From: Campylobacteraceae bacterium
GTDB lineage: Bacteria; Campylobacterota; Campylobacteria; Campylobacterales; Sulfurovaceae
DNA length: 5,084 nucleotides
Assembly: GCA_027022775.1 (NCBI GenBank)
Contig: JALVXO010000014.1
Span: forward strand, 1 to 5,084
Direction of reading: 5' to 3'
Shown here in pieces: positions 1 to 5,084 of this stretch. The notes beneath the pieces are model-generated. The model searched no databases. It had not been told where the DNA came from and saw only the letters and a list, made by a program, of their open reading frames with translations. The translations under genes were made by a program, and so were the position numbers. The stretch's first letter is position 1; every line of letters starts with the position of its first letter.

Positions 1-1
1 A

Positions 2-1306
2 AAAGAGAAAGAGAAGCTCTATATGGAGGGCAATTTTGACGACGATGCGGTAAATAACCGCCTTGCAGAATTAGAGATGATTTGCGCCGAAGAAGACCCG
101 ACTTACGAGAGCGAAGTTAAGATAGAAAAGCTTTTAACCTCTCTTGGTTTTCCTATTGAGATGCACGATAACTTAATGAGCACGCTAAAAGGCGGGGATA
201 AGGTTAAGATTTTGCTAGCGCAGGTTCTCTTTTTGCAGCCTGATATTTTGCTGCTTGATGAGCCTACAAACAACCTTGATATGGAGACAATCGCTTGGCT
301 TGAAGAGCAGATAAAGCGTTACGAAGGCGTTGTTGTGATTATTTCGCATGATAGACACTTTTTAAATGCGACAGTTACCCATATTTTGGATTTGGATTTT
401 AAAACAATCCGCGAATTTACCGGCAATTACGACGACTGGTATATTGCGGCAAATTTAATGAAAAAGCAAGCCGAACTTGAGCGCAGCAAAAAGCTTAAAG
501 AGAAAGAGCAGTTAGAGAAATTTATCGCCCGCTTTAGCGCAAATGCTTCTAAAGCAAAGCAGGCTACAAGCCGCCAAAAACAGCTTGAAAAGCTTGATAT
601 TCAAGAGATTCCTATCTCTTCGCGCCGCGACCCGTCTATTGTTTTTAAAATCAACCGCGAAATTGGAAATGAGGTTTTAGAAGTAAACGATATCCATAAA
701 AGTTACGGCGACAATAAAGTGCTAAACGGTGTCAGCTTTAAAATGGATAAAACAGATAAAATTGCGATAATCGGTGCAAACGGAGTGGGTAAAACCACTC
801 TTGTAGAGATAATAATGGGCAATTTAAAGCCAGACAGCGGCAGTGTTAAATGGGGACAGACAGTCAGCGCTACCTATTTTCCGCAAAATACCACAGAGAT
901 TTTAAATGCTCAAGAGAAACTTTATGAGTGGATTCAGGGGCACAATAAAGATTGGCACATAGATGAGATACGCAAATGCCTTGGAAGAATGCTATTTAGC
1001 GGCGAAGAGCAGGAAAAGCTTGTAGCAAACTGTTCCGGCGGTGAGAAGCACAGAATTATGCTTAGCAAAATGATGATGGACAGCGCTAACTTTTTGGTGC
1101 TTGATGAGCCGAACAACCACCTTGACTTAGAAGCAATTATCGCCCTTGGCGAAGCTTTGCATCAATACAAAGGCGGGGTAATCTGCGTAACCCACGACCG
1201 CGAACTTATAGATGCATTTGCCAATAAAATTATTAAAGTTAAAAATGACGGCACAATCGATATTTTCGAAGGAAATTACGAAGAGTATTTGGCCAGTTTG
1301 GGATAA
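2..1306 (+). CDS. ABC-F family ATPase, YbiT-like, 5' end missing
   Basis: The reading frame is open from base 2, so the ATG at 23 is internal; about 434 residues are visible. Whole YbiT-type proteins have roughly 530-540, so about 100 residues with the first Walker A lie outside the window. Visible in order: first nucleotide-binding domain with signature LKGGD (185-199), Walker B LLLDEPTNNLD (to 280) and H-loop ISHDRH (His at 347-349); a charged inter-domain linker (about 431-685) carrying SANASKAKQATSRQKQ, typical of YbiT/YkpA proteins; second domain with Walker A GANGVGKTT (773-799), signature CSGGE (1031-1045), Walker B LVLDEPNNHLD (to 1126) and H-loop His (1193-1195). There are no membrane segments. 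ABC-F proteins are soluble ATPases that act on ribosomes at the E site; some give antibiotic resistance, but nothing here points to resistance. Both signatures depart from LSGGE. The gene looks less AT-rich than its neighbours. Family assignment is firm, exact role inferred. Confidence 0.95.
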   Translation, partial: KEKEKLYMEGNFDDDAVNNRLAELEMICAEEDPTYESEVKIEKLLTSLGFPIEMHDNLMSTLKGGDKVKILLAQVLFLQPDILLLDEPTNNLDMETIAWLEEQIKRYEGVVVIISHDRHFLNATVTHILDLDFKTIREFTGNYDDWYIAANLMKKQAELERSKKLKEKEQLEKFIARFSANASKAKQATSRQKQLEKLDIQEIPISSRRDPSIVFKINREIGNEVLEVNDIHKSYGDNKVLNGVSFKMDKTDKIAIIGANGVGKTTLVEIIMGNLKPDSGSVKWGQTVSATYFPQNTTEILNAQEKLYEWIQGHNKDWHIDEIRKCLGRMLFSGEEQEKLVANCSGGEKHRIMLSKMMMDSANFLVLDEPNNHLDLEAIIALGEALHQYKGGVICVTHDRELIDAFANKIIKVKNDGTIDIFEGNYEEYLASLG

Positions 1307-1327
1307 TTTCCGGTTTCTAGTTTTTTT
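1271..1327 (+). terminator. possible weak terminator after the ABC-F gene
   Basis: GGAAATTA (1271-1278) and TAATTTCC (1304-1311) form a perfect 8-base inverted repeat around the stop codon, and seven Ts follow at 1321-1327. The loop of 25 bases is long, the stem is AT-rich and the T-run starts 9 bases after it, so this is only a weak candidate. No better terminator is visible before the palindromic element. Confidence 0.22.
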
Positions 1328-1346
1328 GGAAGTAAAGAGTTAATAC

Positions 1347-1691
1347 ATCCATTTATTAGGTAAAGCCAAAAAGTATGAAACAAAATCATAAAAGAAAAAC
1401 ATCTCGTCATTCCCGGCTTGACCGGGAATCCATTACGAAAGGCTAGCACCCAGTTAACTAGCGACTAGAACGAATTCCCGCTTGAGAGTGCGCAAAAAGT
1501 TAAAATTCCTGTAAAATTACCCATTTCAGTCATTCTGAGCGTAGCGAAGAAACTCGATAGAACGGCAGCAAAGAGATACTTCGCTTTGCTCAGAATAACA
1601 GCGATGGCAATTTTTTTGAACTTTTTACGCACTCTTGCTTTCGTGGGAATGACGAGATGGTTGGCTTTTTGCTTTTTTCCAAAAAATGGAT
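1347..1691. repeat. composite nested inverted-repeat (MITE-like) intergenic element
   Basis: Almost the whole gap between the ABC-F gene and the thiamine-binding gene folds back on itself. Four arm pairs nest in order: 1347-1373 with 1665-1691 (21 of 27 match, ends ATCCATTT/AAATGGAT); 1400-1414 with 1645-1659 (15 of 15, CATCTCGTCATTCCC); 1485-1501 with 1619-1635 (16 of 17, AGAGTGCGCAAAAAGTT on the left); 1530-1555 with 1573-1598 (21 of 26, TCATTCTGAGC start). The apical loop is 1556-1572. The left arm is longer than the right by an insert around 1415-1484. There is no open reading frame of note inside, so a transposase would have to act in trans. The GTCATTCCC and TCATTCTGAGC units resemble dispersed intergenic repeats known from many bacteria. 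Identity as a mobile element is inference; the fold-back symmetry is seen directly. Outer borders are uncertain: a minimal reading is 1400-1659. Confidence 0.75.
1409..1429. repeat. small perfect hairpin inside the palindromic element
   Basis: ATTCCCGG (1409-1416) and CCGGGAAT (1422-1429) form a perfect 8-base stem with a 5-base loop. The shape resembles the Neisseria dRS3 repeat (ATTCCC, eight bases, GGGAAT), but here nine bases separate the hexamers. It has no counterpart in the right arm of the larger element, so it belongs to the extra material of the left arm. Confidence 0.7.
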
Positions 1692-1706
1692 AACTTTGTG
1701 CTTAAG

Positions 1707-1735
1707 TTGATGGCATTGACAGGGTAGTTGATATT
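1707..1735 (+). promoter_or_regulatory. weak candidate promoter for the thiamine-binding gene
   Basis: TTGATG (1707-1712) and GATATT (1730-1735) are 17 bases apart and each matches the sigma-70 consensus at 4 of 6 positions. A perfect TTGACA sits at 1716-1721 but has no good -10 at the right distance. The candidate lies just downstream of the palindromic element and partly within the CTGTC repeat cluster. Confidence 0.25.
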
Positions 1736-1763
1736 GCTGCTATCTGTCACTGTCTGCTGTCAC
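1717..1763. repeat. cluster of CTGTC/GACAG repeats upstream of the thiamine-binding gene
   Basis: TGACAG at 1717-1722 is mirrored by CTGTCA at 1744-1749 and again at 1757-1762. A further CTGTC lies at 1750-1754. CTGTCAC is therefore directly repeated 13 bases apart and has an inverted partner upstream. The cluster ends 28 bases before the ATG at 1791 and overlaps the only promoter-like region there, so it could be an operator. It may also be chance or the debris of the adjacent repeat element. Confidence 0.45.
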
Positions 1764-1790
1764 TAAAAACTAACATAGAAAGGTTTACAA

Positions 1791-2087
1791 ATGAGTGTTT
1801 TATTGGAGTTTGCTATTTTTCCTACCGACCATGGCGAAAGCAAAAGTGAATATGTTGCAAGAGTTATTAAAATGATTAAAGAAAGCGGCATTCCATATAA
1901 ATTTACACCTATGGGAACAATTATAGAGGTTCCAACAGTGGCAAAAGGTTTGGAGATAGTTGAAAAAGCGTATGAAATTTTACAAATAGATTGCAATAGA
2001 ATTTACAGCACAATCAAAATTGATTACCGTAAAGGTTACAAAAATAGATTGGAGCAAAAGATTAAATCTGTTGAAAATAAATTATAA
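1791..2087 (+). CDS. MTH1187-family thiamine-binding protein
   Basis: This 98-residue protein has the length and pattern of the MTH1187/YqgV/Ecm15 family (Pfam Thiamine_BP, formerly DUF77). The N-terminal strand SVLLEFAIFPTD is followed by a helix (SEYVARVIKMIKESG), then the characteristic YKFTPMGTIIE strand-turn and a second helix. Together they give a ferredoxin-like alpha/beta fold. There is no signal peptide or membrane segment, so it is cytoplasmic. Family members form oligomers and bind thiamine or related compounds; the physiological role is poorly known. The ATG is preceded by AAAGG (1779-1783 region) at a good distance. It appears to be a single gene: upstream is a repeat element, and downstream a separate promoter drives the next gene. 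No TPP riboswitch is visible ahead of it, so thiamine control at RNA level is unsupported. The C-terminal tail is lysine-rich. Confidence 0.88.
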   Translation: MSVLLEFAIFPTDHGESKSEYVARVIKMIKESGIPYKFTPMGTIIEVPTVAKGLEIVEKAYEILQIDCNRIYSTIKIDYRKGYKNRLEQKIKSVENKL

Positions 2088-2090
2088 TTA

Positions 2091-2124
2091 TCATATTTTT
2101 CTTATAAAAAACTTATAAATATGA
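2091..2124. repeat. AT-only inverted repeat after the thiamine-binding gene
   Basis: TCATATTT (2091-2098) and AAATATGA (2117-2124) are perfect complements and enclose a direct repeat of CTTATAAA (2101-2108, 2112-2119). It begins 4 bases after the stop codon at 2087. The position suits a terminator, but the stem is almost GC-free and no T-run follows on the plus strand, so the role is uncertain. It also lies just upstream of the promoter at 2144-2172, so it could instead bind a regulator. Confidence 0.35.
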
Positions 2125-2143
2125 AAAATTATTCCATAAAGTA

Positions 2144-2172
2144 TTTACTTTTTAAGTTTAATATTGTATAAT
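2144..2172 (+). promoter_or_regulatory. sigma-70-like promoter for the small exported protein
   Basis: A perfect -10 box TATAAT (2167-2172) stands 17 bases after TTTACT (2144-2149), a 4-of-6 match to the -35 consensus. The spacer is T-rich, as is usual for Campylobacterota promoters. The predicted start of transcription near 2179-2180 would leave a leader of about 25 bases with the Shine-Dalgarno GGAGG at 2191-2195. Confidence 0.65.
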
Positions 2173-2203
2173 ATTATAAAATATTGAAATGGAGGGTTTG
2201 GCT

Positions 2204-2617
2204 ATGGATCTTTTTAGAGTTTTTGCGTTGTGTCTTTTGGCTTCAGCAGTTTCTTTAGCTAAACCTGCTGTAATGGGCGGTATAACATATAATTTTGGAA
2301 GCGGCGATGATGCAATTACAGGTACAGGAATAAGTATAAAAGTTTTATCCAGCGGTGAAAAGAAAAAACCTGTAGTAGGAGCAGGCATTACTTATTATCC
2401 ATGGGCTAAAGACAGTAAAAAAATAGGAATTGATGTCGGAGCAGGATATAATGTAAGCAAAAATACCGCTGTTATGGGCGGATGGGACTTTTTAAAAAAC
2501 CAGCCTACCGTTTCTTTAGGTTACAATAAAGAGATTAAATCAGATAATGGAAAATATAAAGGCATACAAGATGCTGTATGCAGCCATGGCAAAAATAGCA
2601 GCAGTGAGGCAAAATAA
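2204..2617 (+). CDS. small exported glycine-rich protein of unknown function
   Basis: I do not recognise a named family. The start at 2204 is chosen over the in-frame ATG at 2189 because GGAGG (2191-2195) lies 8 bases before it and overlaps the earlier ATG; this gives 137 residues. Residues 1-19 (MDLFRVFALCLLASAVSLA) read as a signal peptide with cleavage likely before Lys20, leaving a mature protein of about 118. The mature part alternates short hydrophobic/aromatic strands with glycines (GGITYNFG, VGAGITYYPW, IGIDVGAGYNV, AVMGGWDF, PTVSLGYNK), like the strands of an outer-membrane beta-barrel or other beta-rich envelope protein. It is too short for a usual full-size porin. The C-terminal 25 or so residues are polar (ending CSHGKNSSSEAK), with no terminal aromatic residue as barrel proteins usually have. 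It has its own promoter and converges with hemJ. Function unknown. Confidence 0.8.
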   Translation: MDLFRVFALCLLASAVSLAKPAVMGGITYNFGSGDDAITGTGISIKVLSSGEKKKPVVGAGITYYPWAKDSKKIGIDVGAGYNVSKNTAVMGGWDFLKNQPTVSLGYNKEIKSDNGKYKGIQDAVCSHGKNSSSEAK

Positions 2618-2631
2618 TTTTACTGCCATGG
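2584..2631. terminator. possible bidirectional terminator between convergent genes
   Basis: CCATGGCA (2584-2591) and TGCCATGG (2624-2631) are perfect 8-base complements that straddle the two facing stop codons. A competing inner pairing GCAGT (2601-2605) with ACTGC (2622-2626) is also possible. The 32-base loop and the lack of a clean T-run on either side make it a weak terminator. The left arm lies in the exported protein's last codons, the right arm in the last codons of hemJ. Confidence 0.3.
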
Positions 2632-3054
2632 TTTAATTACTACAAAAATTACTATACCTATCATTAAAAGAGTCGGAACTTCATTATAAAAACGGTAAAA
2701 TTTTCCAGGTTTATAATACGGATTCTCTTTTAACTTTTTTCTATGAATTTCTAAAGAGAAATGGTAAGCAATTAAAAAACTTAACAGAACAAGTTTTGCA
2801 ATTAGCCAAGTTGGAATAAAAGAGCTGTATTTTAAATATATCATTGCCAGACCGCTGATTATTGTTGCCCACATAGCCGGCACTCCAATATATTTAAAAA
2901 GTTTATACTCTTGAATTTCTACAACCTCAACAAATCCGCTGTTGTCTGCATTTTCGCTATGGTAAACAAAAAGCCTAGGCAAATAAAAAAGCGCCGCCAT
3001 CCAGCTTACAAAACTCATTACATGAAATGCCAAAATCCAATTAAAATACTCCAT
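2620..3054 (-). CDS. hemJ: protoporphyrinogen oxidase HemJ (CopD/UPF0093 family membrane protein)
   Basis: HemJ oxidises protoporphyrinogen IX to protoporphyrin IX, the penultimate step of haem synthesis, in the inner membrane. The 144-residue length is normal for the family. Four hydrophobic segments are visible (about 3-25, 52-75, 80-100, 124-142). Family hallmarks are present: AFH with His11 near the N-terminus, FYLPRLFVYH (23-32), WLIAKL with Lys87, and RFYNEVPTLL (121-130) before the final KPW. The N-terminal His and the Lys in the third segment correspond to conserved functional residues reported for cyanobacterial HemJ (His being a haem ligand). AAAGG sits 6 bases before the ATG and overlaps the stop region of the upstream gene. 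The 9-base gap implies co-transcription with the nuclease-family gene. This is the last gene of the minus-strand run. Confidence 0.93.
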   Translation of the reverse strand: MEYFNWILAFHVMSFVSWMAALFYLPRLFVYHSENADNSGFVEVVEIQEYKLFKYIGVPAMWATIISGLAMIYLKYSSFIPTWLIAKLVLLSFLIAYHFSLEIHRKKLKENPYYKPGKFYRFYNEVPTLLMIGIVIFVVIKPWQ

Positions 3055-3063
3055 AATTAACCT

Positions 3064-4674
3064 TTAATTTAACTTTTCTATATCTTGTAAAGAGTAAACA
3101 ATCAGCTCTTTTTCTCCTTTATAATACCCTATTTGAGCTTTTTTTATAAATAAAACAGAGTTTTTTTTCAAAATTCCGCGTTTTTTCTTTTTTAAATATA
3201 GTTTATAGCTTCGATTATTAACAGTTATATAACCATATTTATAAACCCCTTTTATATTTTTTACAATCTCACCGTAATTTTTTATATCTCTTTCCATTAA
3301 ACTTTCGTTAAATTCAGGTATATACTCTTCTACATTAATTTTTTCTCTTTTTTTTAATATGTCTAAATCTGTAATCTCTTTAATTTTGTAATATATGCTT
3401 TTTTTGTAAACTTTTAAATCGTAACAGCGCCCCTCTTCCAACCCTTCTGCACTCTTATACAGCGCCAAAGCTTTCGAATTTGGAGAGCTTTTTAACACAC
3501 CGTAATCGCCTCTTTTAAAAATCACGCAGACATTTTTTAAAATTACAGGATATTCAAAGCTGTTTTTTAAATATAACTCTTTAAAATCGACAGTTGTAGC
3601 TTCTGTTACAATTTTATTTTCTTTTGCCGGCAATATTGCTTTAAAAAACTTATCTGCCAAACTTTCATGCTTAAGCTCCCTCTTTTTTGAATTGGAAAAA
3701 AGGGCATAAATAGGCAGATGGTCTGAAAATCCGATACCTAAATGCTTTGAGTGTTTATAAACCCATCTATATACCCTATTTTTTTTATCAAATAAATAAA
3801 CTTTCTTAAAAACATTAAAACTGCCTTTTACATAAAACCATCCTTTGTTATCATTTAAACTGGGCGGAATTATAATAGAATCAATTGCACCCTTTTTACC
3901 GTAATAATCATGACTCCATCTTTTATGAGGCGGCAGCTCGCTCCACAAATTGTAATGGTACACACCCGTTAAATTTTTATCTCTAAACTTTATTAAAACA
4001 TTGTTATTGTATGTGTGTAATACATTATCTATGCCACATGTATTATTTGTATCATTATTTCTCTGACTTAAATTAGAGCACTCATTATACTCGCTGTTAA
4101 AATCGCCCAATATGATATATTCACTCCCTTTTGGCAACTTTTTTATTGCTTCCATTAAAGCTTTTGCATATTTTACTCTTTGGCTCTCTGGAGACTTTTT
4201 AGAGCGCCAGTGGTTAACAAATATAGTCAGCCTCGGTTCTGTTTTTAACTCAATTCTCAATATGTCCCTATCAGCTTTTGAATAACTTACTCTTATATCT
4301 TTTTTATGAACTATCGGAACTTTAGAAAGCAGAGCAACCTCTATAGCAGAGCCTTTTTTATCGGTAATGGCACTGTAGGGGTATTTACACCCTGCCCTAT
4401 TTAATCTGGTTTGCAAAAGTTTCAAAGCATTTAAATTTTCTATCTCTTGCAAACCGATAATATCAGGATTTAAATCACATATAACTCTTGTTATGTTAAC
4501 CAATTTTTTTGACAGGGTATTTTTATTCCAATTGTGAGTTCCTGGAATATACTCTTTATATTCAGTACCGTTATTTACATCATCAAATAGGTTTTCAACA
4601 TTATAACTGGCAATTTTTAATTCCAAAGAATGCAGAAATAAAGGGATTATTACTATAAATATAAACTTTTTCAT
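3064..4674 (-). CDS. secreted endonuclease/exonuclease/phosphatase-family protein with C-terminal extension
   Basis: This 536-residue protein starts with a signal peptide (MKKFIFIVIIPLFLHS, about 1-16). The EEP metal-dependent phosphodiesterase domain spans about 18-326. It shows YNVENLF (Asn25), LQEIEN (Glu77, metal ligand), NHWRSK (His155), LGDFNSE (Asp191, Asn193), AIDSI (Asp265) and the closing SDHLPI (Asp318, His319). All expected catalytic residues are present, so it should be an active, exported Mg-dependent nuclease or phosphodiesterase; the substrate is not evident. Residues about 360-536 form a lysine-rich extension with two beta-rich segments (about 362-440 and 465-530) that look OB-fold-like, as in some secreted nucleases. 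That part is inference. The start is fixed by an in-frame TAA at 4686-4684, and no later Met occurs before residue 173. No Shine-Dalgarno is visible. It lies 23 bases after truD and 9 before hemJ. Confidence 0.9.
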   Translation of the reverse strand: MKKFIFIVIIPLFLHSLELKIASYNVENLFDDVNNGTEYKEYIPGTHNWNKNTLSKKLVNITRVICDLNPDIIGLQEIENLNALKLLQTRLNRAGCKYPYSAITDKKGSAIEVALLSKVPIVHKKDIRVSYSKADRDILRIELKTEPRLTIFVNHWRSKKSPESQRVKYAKALMEAIKKLPKGSEYIILGDFNSEYNECSNLSQRNNDTNNTCGIDNVLHTYNNNVLIKFRDKNLTGVYHYNLWSELPPHKRWSHDYYGKKGAIDSIIIPPSLNDNKGWFYVKGSFNVFKKVYLFDKKNRVYRWVYKHSKHLGIGFSDHLPIYALFSNSKKRELKHESLADKFFKAILPAKENKIVTEATTVDFKELYLKNSFEYPVILKNVCVIFKRGDYGVLKSSPNSKALALYKSAEGLEEGRCYDLKVYKKSIYYKIKEITDLDILKKREKINVEEYIPEFNESLMERDIKNYGEIVKNIKGVYKYGYITVNNRSYKLYLKKKKRGILKKNSVLFIKKAQIGYYKGEKELIVYSLQDIEKLN

Positions 4675-4697
4675 ACAAAAATTTTAGCGTAAAAATA

Positions 4698-5084
4698 TTA
4701 ACTGTTGCCTTTTAAATAATCAGCCAAAACAGTCGCATATGACCCTTTGGGCAGATAGAAACTCAATTCATAATGCGCATTTTGCGGTATATATTTTTTT
4801 GCTTGGATCTCGGGAAAAATCCACGCATATCTTCTTGAGCCGCTCTCTTTTATATCGGTATTATACCTTTTTTCTATCTCTAATGCCAAATCTTGTGCAA
4901 GTTTTGCCCTTTTTCCTGCAATTAGACCGGTTGGGGATATATCTTTTTGCAAGAAGCGTCTGCTTGCTATATCTAACTCTTCGTAAAAAATTTTGCCAAA
5001 CGGGTAGTGCATATAGAGGTCGCCAGGCAGGAGTTTGAAAATGTTTTTTTGCCCTTTAACCCCTTTTAGCGATTCTTTAGGCAG
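4698..5084 (-). CDS. truD: tRNA pseudouridine(13) synthase TruD, C-terminal part
   Basis: The frame is open to the window edge at 5084, so the Met at 5012 is internal; 128 C-terminal residues are visible of a protein usually about 350-370 long. TruD makes pseudouridine at position 13 of some tRNAs in the cytoplasm. Diagnostic stretches are LLPGDLYMHYPFGKIF at the domain junction, DISPTGLIAGKRAKLA, the SGSRRYAW strand and the closing YELSFYLPKGSYATVLADYL, which match the family's C-terminal catalytic-domain pattern. The catalytic Asp and N-terminal region lie outside the window. It is the first visible gene of the minus-strand run and its promoter is beyond the edge. No terminator is seen between its stop and the next gene 23 bases on. 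Confidence 0.93.
   Translation of the reverse strand: MPKESLKGVKGQKNIFKLLPGDLYMHYPFGKIFYEELDIASRRFLQKDISPTGLIAGKRAKLAQDLALEIEKRYNTDIKESGSRRYAWIFPEIQAKKYIPQNAHYELSFYLPKGSYATVLADYLKGNS

Noticed and set aside
934..1116. Minus-strand open frame inside the ABC-F gene
   Set aside because: It is antisense to the signature and Walker B region of the second ATPase domain.
1399..1660. CRISPR array
   Set aside because: The repeats are inverted and nested rather than direct, equal and regularly spaced, and no cas genes are nearby.
1307..1790. TPP riboswitch ahead of the thiamine-binding gene
   Set aside because: No thi-box elements (such as the CTGATCTGG-type core or the ACCCTTTGAACCTGA stretch) are present; CTGAGC at 1535-1540 belongs to the palindromic repeat.
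1763..1996. Minus-strand open frame opposite the thiamine-binding gene
   Set aside because: It is an antisense shadow of a recognised family protein and ends in the upstream repeat region.
2189..2203. Upstream ATG at 2189 as start of the exported protein
   Set aside because: It overlaps the GGAGG that serves the ATG at 2204, has no ribosome site of its own and would put extra residues before the signal peptide.
2204..2260. Lipoprotein signal with Cys10
   Set aside because: The Cys is preceded by Ala-Leu within the hydrophobic core rather than by a lipobox, and SLA before Lys20 fits ordinary signal peptidase I better.
4739..5038. Plus-strand open frame opposite truD
   Set aside because: The minus strand encodes clear TruD motifs over the same bases; the plus frame has no recognisable protein features or ribosome site.

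Overview
The window looks like a chromosomal segment of a low-GC Gram-negative bacterium, most probably a Campylobacterota (Epsilonproteobacteria) such as a Sulfurimonas-type organism. This is inferred from AT-rich intergenic DNA, lysine- and isoleucine-rich proteins, exported proteins and the presence of HemJ. Genus is not determinable from the sequence alone.

Layout. On the plus strand: the last ~434 residues of a YbiT-type ABC-F ATPase (2-1306, cut by the window edge); a 484-base non-coding gap almost filled by a nested, imperfect inverted-repeat element (about 1347-1691) followed by a cluster of CTGTC repeats; a small MTH1187/YqgV-type thiamine-binding protein (1791-2087); and a small exported glycine-rich protein with a good sigma-70-like promoter and Shine-Dalgarno (2204-2617). 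On the minus strand, converging with these, is a tight three-gene run read right to left: truD (C-terminal part, 5084-4698), a secreted endonuclease/exonuclease/phosphatase-family protein with a long C-terminal extension (4674-3064), and hemJ (3054-2620). The gaps in this run are 23 and 9 bases, so it is probably one transcript with a promoter outside the window. The convergent stop codons of the exported protein and hemJ are only 2 bases apart.

The genes do not form one obvious pathway: ribosome-associated ATPase, vitamin-binding protein, unknown exported protein, tRNA modification, secreted nuclease/phosphodiesterase, haem synthesis. They read as ordinary housekeeping and accessory genes. 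I see no convincing new multi-gene system. The items most worth a second look are the composite palindromic element at 1347-1691, the unrecognised small exported protein at 2204-2617, and the two putative OB-like domains at the C-terminus of the nuclease-family protein.
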